Shown: in pieces, positions 1-7,392 of the stretch
Position numbering within the stretch: the first letter of the stretch is position 1
Layout: each line of letters starts with the position of its first letter
DNA from: Candidatus Latescibacterota bacterium
Lineage (GTDB): Bacteria > Latescibacterota > UBA2968 > UBA8231
Assembly (NCBI GenBank): GCA_021295675.1
Contig: JAGWBY010000012.1
Location: 22,002-44,821, forward strand
Direction: 5' to 3'
Length of the DNA stretch: 22,820 nt
Translations under genes and position numbers: made by a program
Notes under the pieces: generated by a model
Seen by the model: the letters and a program-made list of their open reading frames with translations, nothing else
What the model was told of the DNA's origin: nothing
Databases searched by the model: none

Positions 1-82
1 TTCCACTCCCCCCTACACTGGATTCCCGCTTGCGCGGATTGTCAAACTCTAATTTCCCCTTCTCTCTCCTTTCGAGGCTCCC

Positions 83-2209
83 ATGTACAATTTTATCCTG
101 CTTCTCGCCTTAGTGCTCTGCGGACGGCTCCATGCCGACGATCATCCGGTGCAGGCCAAATTTTTGGCCGATGTAGATGCTGTAGTTCCCGGCCAGTCCT
201 TCCGGCTGGGGGTCGAGCTGAAGATGGAGGAGAAATGGCACACCTACTGGATTTTTAGCGGCGACGCCGGCTTGCCGATCGAAGTCGAGTGGCAGCTACC
301 TGCCGACGTTGCGGCAGGACCGTTGCAATGGCCCTTGCCCAACAAGTTCGAAGAACAGGGGGAACTGGTGGTCTATGGGTATGCCGACGAAGTGTTGCTC
401 GTGGCCGAGGCTACTGCGCCCACTGCGTTGGCAGTAGGGGATACACTGCATCTTGCAGCCGAGGCATCTTGGCTGGTGTGCCGCGAGTTGTGCATCCCCG
501 GCGAGGCGTCGTTGACGTTGGCGTTGCCGGTCGCTGCCGTCGGCAAGCCGAGTGCCCAGCAGGCGCAATTTGACCGCTATGCAGCGCAGGTGCCGGGCGC
601 GTTGGACGAGCGCGTTGCGGTAGAACTTGCCGTGCGGGGCGAAGGGGCTATGGAGGTTGACGTGCGCCTTGCCTACGAGGGAAAGGCTTTTGAGCAGGGC
701 GAACAGGTGCCCGACTTTTATCCGCTGGCCGCCGCCGATTTTGCGCTTTCCACCCGGCGTCTAGCCGCCGATCACCTCGTGCTGTCTGTCGAACCCTACG
801 GCGATGCCGCAGTTGATACGTTGCGCGGAGTGCTCGTCTATGGGCTAGATGGGGAGGTGCAGGCCGGGATGCTGGCGCTGGATCTAGGCGCTGCGCCGCG
901 CCAGGGGGGGGGAATCTTGGAGAAGGATTACCGCGCGGCCAGTGGGGAAGTCGCCCGGTCCCTGTGGGTTTATATCGCCTTTGCGGCATTAGGTGGATTA
1001 ATTCTCAACTTGATGCCCTGCGTGTTGCCGGTCATCTCGCTCAAGGTACTCGGCTTTGTCAATCAAGCTGGTGAGGAGACCAAGCGGGTGCAGCAGCTAG
1101 GGTGGGCGTTTTGCGCCGGGATTGTGGCCACTTTTTTTGCGCTAGCGCTAGCAGTGCTGTTGGTCAAAAGCAGCGGTGAGCAGATCGGCTGGGGTTTTCA
1201 GTTTCAGTACCCGGGTTTTGTGGTGGCGATGAGCGCCTTGGTTTTTGCATTGGCCCTAAGTTTGTTCGGCGTCTATGAAATCCTGCTGCCGGGGACCAGC
1301 AATTTGGGGGGGCTAGAAGGACGCGAGGGGTTGACGGGATCCTTTCTCAACGGCGTGCTGGCGACGATTCTGGCCACGCCCTGCACTGCGCCCTTTTTGG
1401 GGACCGCGCTGGGGTTTGCCTTTGCCCAGCCGGCCGGCGTCGTCATCGCGGTCTTTTTGGCGATTGGCGCGGGTATGGCGCTGCCGTATGTGGTGCTGGC
1501 GCTCAAGCCGGCGTGGATCGGGCGCTTGCCCAAGCCCGGTCCTTGGATGGTGCGTTTCAAGCAGCTAATGGGCTTTTTGCTGATGGCCACGGTGCTGTGG
1601 TTACTGTGGGTCTTGGGCAATCAGGTCGGGGTCGAAGGCGTGGTGTGGACGGGGGCCTTTTTGCTGGGTCTGGGCCTGGCCTGCTGGGTCTGGGGTCAAT
1701 GGGGTAGTTTCCTGCATCCCAACCCCGCAAAACTGCTGGCCCGAGTGGTGGCGCTGATTCTGGTTTTGGGCAGCTATGTGATCTTTGTCCATCCGCTGTT
1801 GGCCGCCGAGCAAACCTTGGCCGAGCAGACCACCGCGTCTGAATTGGACTGGCAGCCGTTTAGTGCCGCGCACGTTGAGGAGTTGGTCGCAGGCGGGCAG
1901 ATGGTCTTTATCGACTTTACAGCCGAGTGGTGCTGGACGTGCAAGGTCAACGAGCGGGCAGTGCTGGCGCAGCAAGTGGTACGCGAGCGATTCTCCGCGC
2001 ACAATGTGGCGCTAGTCAAAGCCGATTGGACCAATCGCAATCCCGAGATCACCCAGCTCTTGCGCGCCTTTGGACGCTCAGGGGTGCCCTTGTACGTGAT
2101 CTTTCCCGCCGGTCTTATCGACCAGCCGCTGGTGTTACCCGAGGTTATTACGGCAGAAATGGTCATCGAAAAACTAGACGCGGCCGCTGCGCTTGCTAGC
2201 GGAGCCTGA
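83..2209 (+). CDS. dsbD: DsbD-like thiol:disulfide interchange protein (cytoplasmic membrane, periplasmic reductase)
   Basis: Carries electrons from cytoplasmic thioredoxin across the inner membrane to periplasmic disulfides. All three DsbD modules and all three cysteine pairs are visible. A signal peptide (about residues 1-18) precedes an N-terminal alpha-type domain with the C133-x3-C137 pair (CRELC). A multi-helix membrane domain (about 293-575) carries C313 (NLMPCVLP) and C434 (ATPCTAPF). A C-terminal thioredoxin fold has C617-WT-C620 (AEWCWTC) and a cis-proline region (SGVPLYV). At 708 residues it is in the normal range for DsbD/ScsB proteins. The ATG has GAGG about 6 bases upstream. The glycosyltransferase gene starts 3 bp after its stop, so the two are probably cotranscribed. 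Bases 1-82 hold no gene. ScsB rather than true DsbD cannot be excluded; the DsbD-superfamily call is firm. Confidence 0.93.
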   Translation: MYNFILLLALVLCGRLHADDHPVQAKFLADVDAVVPGQSFRLGVELKMEEKWHTYWIFSGDAGLPIEVEWQLPADVAAGPLQWPLPNKFEEQGELVVYGYADEVLLVAEATAPTALAVGDTLHLAAEASWLVCRELCIPGEASLTLALPVAAVGKPSAQQAQFDRYAAQVPGALDERVAVELAVRGEGAMEVDVRLAYEGKAFEQGEQVPDFYPLAAADFALSTRRLAADHLVLSVEPYGDAAVDTLRGVLVYGLDGEVQAGMLALDLGAAPRQGGGILEKDYRAASGEVARSLWVYIAFAALGGLILNLMPCVLPVISLKVLGFVNQAGEETKRVQQLGWAFCAGIVATFFALALAVLLVKSSGEQIGWGFQFQYPGFVVAMSALVFALALSLFGVYEILLPGTSNLGGLEGREGLTGSFLNGVLATILATPCTAPFLGTALGFAFAQPAGVVIAVFLAIGAGMALPYVVLALKPAWIGRLPKPGPWMVRFKQLMGFLLMATVLWLLWVLGNQVGVEGVVWTGAFLLGLGLACWVWGQWGSFLHPNPAKLLARVVALILVLGSYVIFVHPLLAAEQTLAEQTTASELDWQPFSAAHVEELVAGGQMVFIDFTAEWCWTCKVNERAVLAQQVVRERFSAHNVALVKADWTNRNPEITQLLRAFGRSGVPLYVIFPAGLIDQPLVLPEVITAEMVIEKLDAAAALASGA

Positions 2210-2212
2210 GCC

Positions 2213-3034
2213 GTGTTTTCGGTTGTCATTCCCGTGTACAATCGCCGCGCATTAGTCGGCCGGGCGATCCGTTCGGTACTGGCACAGCAGGGAGTGGACT
2301 TTGAGGTGATCGTAGTGGACGACGCCTCCGACGACGGTACGCCCGAGCAAGTGCGCAAGGAATTTGGCGACGCAGTTAAAATAGTGAGTTTGGCAGCAAA
2401 CAGCGGGGTCTCCGCCGCGCGCAATCGCGGGATCGCGGCAGCCGCAGGTGAGTGGATTGCCTTACTCGACTCGGACGACGAGTGGTTGCCCAACAAACTC
2501 GCACGCCAAGCAGCGGCCCTGCGCGAGAGCGGATTGTTGATCTGCCACACCGACGAGATCTGGATCCGCAATGGCGTGCGGGTCAATCCTCACAAACACC
2601 ATCAGAAATACGGCGGCGACATTTTCTTGCAGGCGTTGCCTTTGTGTGTTATGTCGCCTTCGTCGATTGCGATTCACCGCCAAGTTTTTGCGGACGTTGG
2701 CATGTTTGACGAATGGTTGCCTGCCTGCGAAGACTACGAACTTTGGCTGCGGATTACTTGTCGCTATGAGGTAGTCTATTTGGCGGAGAAACTCATCCGC
2801 AAATACGGCGGCCACGCCGATCAACTGTCGCAAGCACACTACGCGATGGATCGCTTCCGCGTGTACGCGCTTGACAAGCTACTGCGTGCGGAACTGCAAC
2901 TCGCAGCGGATCGCGCCGAGGCTGCGCGCACCATGTTGTTGCGCAAGGCGCGGATTGTCGAGCGCGGAGCCGCGAAACGCGACAATGTGGAATTGCAGCA
3001 GCAGATGGGCGACTATATAGCGCGTTGGCAGTGA
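2213..3034 (+). CDS. Family 2 glycosyltransferase (GT-A fold)
   Basis: Transfers a sugar from a nucleotide-sugar donor to a cell-surface or polysaccharide acceptor; donor and acceptor cannot be read from sequence. The N-terminus is a textbook GT2 start (SVVIPVYNRR), followed by VVDDASDDGT (residues 34-43) and the metal/nucleotide-binding motif LLDSDDEW (84-91, DSDD). A later D/E-rich segment (PACEDYELWLR) matches the usual catalytic-base region. The 273-residue length suits a single catalytic domain; no membrane helix is seen, so it is probably cytosolic or peripheral. The start is GTG, chosen because GGAG lies 8 bases upstream and the GT2 beta strand begins at residue 3. It follows dsbD by 3 bp and is closed by a strong hairpin. 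Confidence 0.9.
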   Translation: MFSVVIPVYNRRALVGRAIRSVLAQQGVDFEVIVVDDASDDGTPEQVRKEFGDAVKIVSLAANSGVSAARNRGIAAAAGEWIALLDSDDEWLPNKLARQAAALRESGLLICHTDEIWIRNGVRVNPHKHHQKYGGDIFLQALPLCVMSPSSIAIHRQVFADVGMFDEWLPACEDYELWLRITCRYEVVYLAEKLIRKYGGHADQLSQAHYAMDRFRVYALDKLLRAELQLAADRAEAARTMLLRKARIVERGAAKRDNVELQQQMGDYIARWQ

Positions 3035-3041
3035 TAGGTCG

Positions 3042-3087
3042 CAACAAACCCCCCTAGTCCGTCCACGCGGACTAGGGGGGTTTGTTG
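3042..3087. terminator. Perfect 20-bp hairpin, probable bidirectional terminator
   Basis: Bases 3042-3061 and 3068-3087 are exact reverse complements around a 6-base loop. The stem includes six C and six G plus the CTAGTCCG/CGGACTAG core. It sits between the convergent ends of the glycosyltransferase (+, ends 3034) and the HTH gene (-, ends 3103). On the + strand the stem ends in TTTGTTG and is followed by GTTCTG, so the U-tract is imperfect. Termination is inferred from position and stem strength. Confidence 0.8.
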
Positions 3088-3102
3088 GTTCTGTAAAGCC
3101 TG

Positions 3103-3531
3103 TTATGCGCCGAGCTGTTTTTTGAGATCCCGCTTGCTTATGGAGCGAAGTTGGCCAAGGCCCGGAAGGTGCTTGCTACGCGGTTTAGATGTGCCCGCTT
3201 CCCAGCGCAGAACGGTGTTGGTGCTAACATTGAGCAGCTTGCCGAGATCGGCTTGGGAGAGCTTGAGGCGCTTGCGGTGTTTCTTGATTGTATTCGGTGA
3301 GATGCGGAGTTGTTTTCTTTTATCGCCGGTGGATGCTTTGCTGGTTTTGGCGGCTGGTTTGGCGGCTGGCTTAGCGGCTGATTTGGCGGGGGCTTTTGCC
3401 TTTGCTTTTGCCGGAGGGGACATTTTTTCCAAGCGAGCGACTGTTTTCTTTAACTCGCGCACTTGGTCTTGCACTTCTTTGCGGACGATCTTGCTGATCT
3501 CTTCTTTCAAAAGGGCTGCGAGGGTCGGCAT
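3103..3531 (-). CDS. Small DNA-binding protein: coiled coil, H1-like K/A/P tail and C-terminal helix-turn-helix
   Basis: Probable transcription regulator or nucleoid-type protein of 142 residues. Residues 1-37 form an amphipathic, K/E-rich probable coiled coil (dimerisation). Residues 39-67 are a low-complexity Lys/Ala/Pro tail resembling histone H1 or HU tails. Residues 78-120 look like an XRE/Cro-type helix-turn-helix (LSQADLGKLLNVSTNTVLRWEAG), and the rest is basic. The open frame extends to 3609 (GTG), but the ATG at 3531 is preferred because AAAGGA lies 6 bases upstream and the extra 26 residues have no domain character. It stands alone between two hairpins, so it is probably monocistronic. 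A palindrome at 3593-3607 could be its own operator. The protein class is clear from the HTH; targets are unknown. Confidence 0.85.
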   Translation of the reverse strand: MPTLAALLKEEISKIVRKEVQDQVRELKKTVARLEKMSPPAKAKAKAPAKSAAKPAAKPAAKTSKASTGDKRKQLRISPNTIKKHRKRLKLSQADLGKLLNVSTNTVLRWEAGTSKPRSKHLPGLGQLRSISKRDLKKQLGA

Positions 3532-3586
3532 AAAAAATCCTTTCATCTTAAGTAAGTGTATGTATAACATTTCCAAATTAAAAAAA

Positions 3587-3607
3587 AATATAGCATTTAG
3601 CAAATGC
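3587..3607 (-). promoter_or_regulatory. Candidate promoter -10 and operator palindrome for the HTH gene
   Basis: On the minus strand a TATATT hexamer (3592-3587) lies just downstream of a 15-bp palindrome (3607-3593; GCATTT, 3-base centre, AAATGC) in an AT-rich leader about 60 bases ahead of the chosen ATG. No good -35 box is seen. A palindrome in the spacer region suits autorepression by the HTH protein, but that is inference. Confidence 0.35.
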
Positions 3608-3697
3608 ACCGTAGAATGGTATTGCGCGCTGGCGGAGAAACAAAAAAAGAAGGTGCAGCAAATATTCCCATTTTCTACCGGAGATACTAGAGACGAG

Positions 3698-3735
3698 CCC
3701 CTGTTGTCAGTCTAAAAAAAGGATGACAACAGGGG
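3698..3735. terminator. 12-bp perfect inverted repeat downstream of gnd
   Basis: Bases 3698-3709 (CCCCTGTTGTCA) and 3724-3735 (TGACAACAGGGG) are exact reverse complements with a 14-base loop containing seven A. It lies about 85 bases past the gnd stop codon on the minus strand, so it is probably the pgi-gnd operon terminator or 3' end stabiliser. No T-run follows on the minus strand; the only adjacent one (CATTTTTAA) is on the plus strand, where no gene enters. The rest of the 288-base gap 3532-3819 holds only the leader of the HTH gene. Confidence 0.5.
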
Positions 3736-3819
3736 TCATTTTTAATAATAGATTGCTAGCGACTGTATGCGACAAAGTGCGTGTGTCAATACAGCTTTTG
3801 CTATATGCTTTTTTGCGGA

Positions 3820-5274
3820 TTAGACGTTGTAAGCCGTCGATGCCGTCGTTCCCCCGCGTCCGGTCCAATTGGTGTGAAAAAACATGCCGCGTGGCTTGTC
3901 GGTGCGCTCATACGTATGGGCACCAAAGTAGTCGCGCTGGGCTTGGAGCAGATTGGCAGGCAGGCGGGCGGAGCGATAGCCGTCGTAGTACGCGAGGGCG
4001 CTGGCAAAGGTTGGCACGGGGATGCCGAGGGTCGCAGCTGTAGCCACGACTCTGCGCCAAGACGCTTGGGTTTGTGCGAGTGCTTCGTTGAAGTAAGGCG
4101 CGAGCAGCAGATTGGCCAGCGCTGGATCCGCGTCAAAGGCTTCCTTGATACGGCCCAAAAACTGGGCGCGAATAATGCAGCCGCCGCGCCACAGCAGGGC
4201 GATGCCGCCGTAGTTGAGCTCCCAGCCGTATTCGCGGGCGGCGAGGGCGAGCAACTGATAGCCTTGGGCGTAGGAACAAATTTTGGCCGCGTACAGGGCT
4301 TGGCGGATGTCTGCGACGAAAGCGTCTTTGTCGCCAGTAAACGAAGCGTCTGGGCCTTGGAGGACGCTGGCCGCAGCTACGCGCTCGTCTTTGAGAAAGG
4401 ATAAGGCGCGGCTAAATACCGCTTCGGTAATGGCGGTTACTGGAGCGCCCAATTGCAGAGCGTCGATGCCGGTCCATTTGCCGGTGCCCTTTTGGCCGGC
4501 CGTGTCGAGTATTACATCGACCATTGGCTGGCCGGTCTCGTCGTCGATCTTGGCGAGAATATCGCCAGTGATTTCGATGAGATAGCTGTCGAGTTCGCCC
4601 CGGTTCCACTGCTGGAAAATTTCGCTCTGTGCCTGCGGCTCGATGCCGAGACCCTCGCGCATCAGGGCGTATGCCTCGGCGATCATCTGCATGTCGCCGT
4701 ATTCGATGCCGTTGTGGACCATTTTCACGTAGTGGCCAGCGCCGTCGCGGCCCACCCAATCGCAGCACGGGCTGCCGTCTTCTACTTTGGCGGCAATGGC
4801 TTGAAAGAGGTCTCTGATGTGGGGCCAAGCGGCGGGGTTGCCACCGGGCATGATGCTCGGACCCTTGAGCGCGCCCTCCGCGCCGCCGGAGACGCCCGTG
4901 CCCACATAAAGCAAGCCTTTGGCCGCTAGCTCTTGGGTGCGGCGGGTCGTATCTTGGTAGTTGGAGTTGCCGCCGTCGATGAGGATGTCGCCTTCGTCGA
5001 GCAAGGGCACGAGTTCGGCTATGACGCGATCCACGGCTTGGCCGGCTTGCACCATAAGCATCACGCGGCGCGGCTTTTTGAGCTGGGTGAGCAGTTTGGC
5101 TGGCGAGTGGGTGCCGATGATAGATTTGCCTTGAGCGCGGCCGGTCATAAAGGCATCGACCTTAGTGGTTGTGCGGTTGTACACGGCAACGGTAAAACCG
5201 TGGCTAGCCATGTTGAGGACGAGGTTTTCGCCCATCACAGCTAGGCCGATTAGGCCGATGTCTGCTCGGCTCAT
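3820..5274 (-). CDS. gnd: 6-phosphogluconate dehydrogenase, NADP-dependent, decarboxylating
   Basis: Oxidatively decarboxylates 6-phosphogluconate to ribulose 5-phosphate, producing NADPH (oxidative pentose phosphate pathway, cytosol). The N-terminal Rossmann domain has GLAVMG (residues 10-15) and NRT (33-35) after the second strand, as in NADP-specific enzymes. The substrate and catalytic regions are intact: GVSGGAEGALKGPSIMPGG (127-145) and HYVKMVHNGIEY (181-192), with K184 and E191 as the expected acid/base pair. The C-terminal helical domain contains QKGTGKWT and ends with FFHTNWTG, a substrate-binding tail. At 484 residues it is a long-type dimeric enzyme. Its ATG overlaps the pgi stop in ATGA, so translation is probably coupled to pgi. 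Confidence 0.97.
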   Translation of the reverse strand: MSRADIGLIGLAVMGENLVLNMASHGFTVAVYNRTTTKVDAFMTGRAQGKSIIGTHSPAKLLTQLKKPRRVMLMVQAGQAVDRVIAELVPLLDEGDILIDGGNSNYQDTTRRTQELAAKGLLYVGTGVSGGAEGALKGPSIMPGGNPAAWPHIRDLFQAIAAKVEDGSPCCDWVGRDGAGHYVKMVHNGIEYGDMQMIAEAYALMREGLGIEPQAQSEIFQQWNRGELDSYLIEITGDILAKIDDETGQPMVDVILDTAGQKGTGKWTGIDALQLGAPVTAITEAVFSRALSFLKDERVAAASVLQGPDASFTGDKDAFVADIRQALYAAKICSYAQGYQLLALAAREYGWELNYGGIALLWRGGCIIRAQFLGRIKEAFDADPALANLLLAPYFNEALAQTQASWRRVVATAATLGIPVPTFASALAYYDGYRSARLPANLLQAQRDYFGAHTYERTDKPRGMFFHTNWTGRGGTTASTAYNV

Positions 5275-6965
5275 TGGACTCCTCCTGTGGGGTCGTTATT
5301 TGAGTCTAAGGCGCGGCGCAACTGGGCGATGCCTGCGTCGATGTCTGCGCCTAAATGGATGCGGAGTACGGCCCGCCCTTGATCTACGAGGGCTTGGCGG
5401 TCGCCGAGGGCTTGGGCTTGGGCGAGGACGCCGAAAGTGATGTTAGAACCCGCGGCACCGGCTTCGTCGGGAATCGGCGCGTCTTCTGCTGAATCGGCTG
5501 TTAGCTGAATGAAAAGTCCGCGTCCGGCGTCGCCCTTGTGCAATTGGCCGGTCGAGTGCAGGAAGCGCGGGCCAAAGCCGAGGGTCGTGGCTAGGCCGGT
5601 GCGCGTTAATAACTGGTGGCGTAGGTCCTGTAGGGCCGCGGTAGTTGCCGGGGTCGGGGGGAGATGCGCTTGCAGGGCAATGTACGCGCGTCCTTGTTCG
5701 CCGCTTGCCAGAAAGCGCGCTAGGGCTTGTGGCAGAGTGGTGTCCTGCACCGGTCCGTACAGCGCGAGACCATCGACGAGGTCGGGGTCGGGGTCGGGCA
5801 GCGCACCGCGTTGTTGGTAGGCGGCCACCATCTGGCGAGCTAGTTCCTTGGCCGCCTCGACATCGGGCTGGTCAAAGGGATGGATGTCGAGGAAGAATCC
5901 GGCGATGGCTGTGGCGATTTCCCAGTGCAAGAAGGCCGCGCCGAGATCGTAGGCATCCGCTAGCTGGAGACACAAGACTGGATGCCCGGCCTCGGCAATG
6001 GCTTGGGCGCGGGCATCGGCTGCGTCGTCCAAGCGGAGGTGGACGAAGAGCCGGTCGGCCCCGTAAGCGTGAGCGGTACACTCAGGCTCTAGATCGACCG
6101 GCAGCAGACCCTTGCCGTCTTTGCCGGTGCTCTCGGCGATGAGTTGCTCGATCCAAGCACCCACTGCGCTGATGGCTGGCGAAGCGATGAGGGTTAGTTT
6201 GTCGCGGCCGGCGAGGGCACCTGCGCCGAGAAAGGCTCCGAGTTGAATGCCCGGTTGCGGATCGGCAGTGGCTCGCTCGGCCCGGTCGAGCAGGCGGTCG
6301 AGATCCGCGCCAATGGCACCGGCTGCGACCAAGCCATAGTACGACAGGGCCGAGTAGCGTCCGCCGATGTTGGGATCGTTGCAAAAGATGTGGCGAAAAC
6401 CGCGGCGTTGCGCGAGAGCTTCGAGGCCGCTGCCTGGGTCGGTGATAGCGGCGAAGTGTCGTCCGGCTTCCTCTAGCCCGACAGCGTTTGCCGTGCGGTT
6501 GTAGAAGTACTTGAGCAAGGACAGCGTCTCTACGGTGCCGCCGGACTTGGTGGCCGGGAGAAATAGGGTGCGGGCTGGGTCGAGGGTGCGCGCCTTGGCC
6601 AAGACCGCGTCGGGCTGGGTGCTGTCGAGCACCGAGAGGTCGAGAAAACCATCGGCCACGCCAAAGACCGCGCGAAAGACTTCCGGTGCGAGGCTAGAGC
6701 CGCCCATGCCCAACAGCAGGGCATGGGTGTAGCCATCGGCGCGGACGGCGTCGATACATTGGTGGATGGGGCCGATGGCGTCCCGCATGACGCGCGGGCT
6801 GTCGAGCCATCCGAGCCGGTTGGCAATCTCGGTTGGGTCGGGCCGCCAAACCGTGTGGTCGCGCGCGAGGATGCGCTCATAGACGCGCTCGGCGGCTAGA
6901 CGCTCAGCGGCCTGTTGCACTTGGGTGCCGAAATCGGCTGCGGCCCGAAGGGCAGAAATCTGCAT
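5271..6965 (-). CDS. pgi: Glucose-6-phosphate isomerase of the transaldolase-PGI fusion lineage (free-standing)
   Basis: Interconverts glucose 6-phosphate and fructose 6-phosphate. SIS-type phosphosugar motifs are LLLGMGGSSLAPEV (about residues 83-96) and ATKSGGTVET (138-147). The C-terminal signature FGPRFLHSTGQLHKG (464-478) carries the catalytic His/Lys region. The N-terminus (ARDHTVW, then IANRLGWLD) resembles the segment after the transaldolase half in Tal-PGI fusions, but this 564-residue protein has no transaldolase domain and none is encoded nearby. The ATG has AGGA 6 bases upstream. The gene overlaps gnd by 4 bp (ATGA), so both probably feed the pentose phosphate pathway together. 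The PGI call is strong; lineage assignment rests on remembered family features. Confidence 0.92.
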   Translation of the reverse strand: MQISALRAAADFGTQVQQAAERLAAERVYERILARDHTVWRPDPTEIANRLGWLDSPRVMRDAIGPIHQCIDAVRADGYTHALLLGMGGSSLAPEVFRAVFGVADGFLDLSVLDSTQPDAVLAKARTLDPARTLFLPATKSGGTVETLSLLKYFYNRTANAVGLEEAGRHFAAITDPGSGLEALAQRRGFRHIFCNDPNIGGRYSALSYYGLVAAGAIGADLDRLLDRAERATADPQPGIQLGAFLGAGALAGRDKLTLIASPAISAVGAWIEQLIAESTGKDGKGLLPVDLEPECTAHAYGADRLFVHLRLDDAADARAQAIAEAGHPVLCLQLADAYDLGAAFLHWEIATAIAGFFLDIHPFDQPDVEAAKELARQMVAAYQQRGALPDPDPDLVDGLALYGPVQDTTLPQALARFLASGEQGRAYIALQAHLPPTPATTAALQDLRHQLLTRTGLATTLGFGPRFLHSTGQLHKGDAGRGLFIQLTADSAEDAPIPDEAGAAGSNITFGVLAQAQALGDRQALVDQGRAVLRIHLGADIDAGIAQLRRALDSNNDPTGGVQ

Positions 6966-6981
6966 TAAATGTCCTAGTGAT

Positions 6982-7010
6982 TTGTCTGCTGCGTTGGGAA
7001 TGCTTAAAAA
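6982..7010 (+). promoter_or_regulatory. Candidate sigma70-type promoter for the 77-residue gene
   Basis: TTGTCT (6982-6987) and TAAAAA (7005-7010) are spaced by exactly 17 bases, each matching four of six consensus positions. The predicted transcript would start about 45 bases ahead of the ATG at 7063. Supported only by motif match and position. Confidence 0.3.
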
Positions 7011-7062
7011 AGTACGCAGTCGAGTAAGGAAAGCAAACGACGCAATTCAGCGGGGAGATTCT

Positions 7063-7296
7063 ATGCAAGCGACACTTTACACAGATGACGGGGCGTATTT
7101 CATCCGCTTGGGCAATGGTTTGACAATCCGGTGGTGCCGTGCGGAAGATGGGTGGAGCAAGAGCCGGACCGAGTTGCCGAACGGAGCTAGGCAGATCGAC
7201 TTCGCGGACCTGCCAGAGGCCCTGCGCGAAGAGGTTTTGGCGGTTTTGGCGCGCGCCGCGGCGATGCAGGGGGGGATGGGAGGGGTGAACAACTAA
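7063..7296 (+). CDS. Uncharacterised 77-residue protein
   Basis: I do not recognise this protein. The ATG at 7063 is preferred over the upstream in-frame ATG at 6925 because GGGGAG lies 5-6 bases before it, and because the longer frame would overlap the pgi start region antisense. The N-terminal half looks like a small beta-sheet (alternating hydrophobics in YTDDGAYFIRLGNGLTIRW). The C-terminal half is a probable helix (FADLPEALREEVLAVLARAAAM), followed by a Gly-rich tail. No signal peptide or membrane segment is seen. It is transcribed away from pgi and faces the end of the lipoprotein gene, so it is probably monocistronic. Codon and base use resemble the neighbours. Confidence 0.65.
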   Translation: MQATLYTDDGAYFIRLGNGLTIRWCRAEDGWSKSRTELPNGARQIDFADLPEALREEVLAVLARAAAMQGGMGGVNN

Positions 7297-7392
7297 CAGA
7301 CGTTACGCGGCCTTCGTAGGAATTAGGAATTAGAGCGTACCAAGGCGTCCGAATCGGCGGAGTGGTTGGGGCCATTCGCAATTTCTAACTCG

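Noticed and set aside
1774..2586. A 270-residue minus-strand open frame across the dsbD-glycosyltransferase junction
   Set aside because: Serine/threonine/arginine-rich composition with no domain; it is antisense to two well-supported genes.
3122..3715. A 197-residue plus-strand open frame opposite the HTH gene
   Set aside because: It mirrors the low-complexity K/A/P tail on the opposite strand and has no recognisable domain or ribosome-binding site.
7322..7335. Tandem GGAATTA repeats in the 96-base gap before the lipoprotein stop
   Set aside because: Only two 7-base copies with no dyad or target-site structure; could not be tied to a terminator or element.
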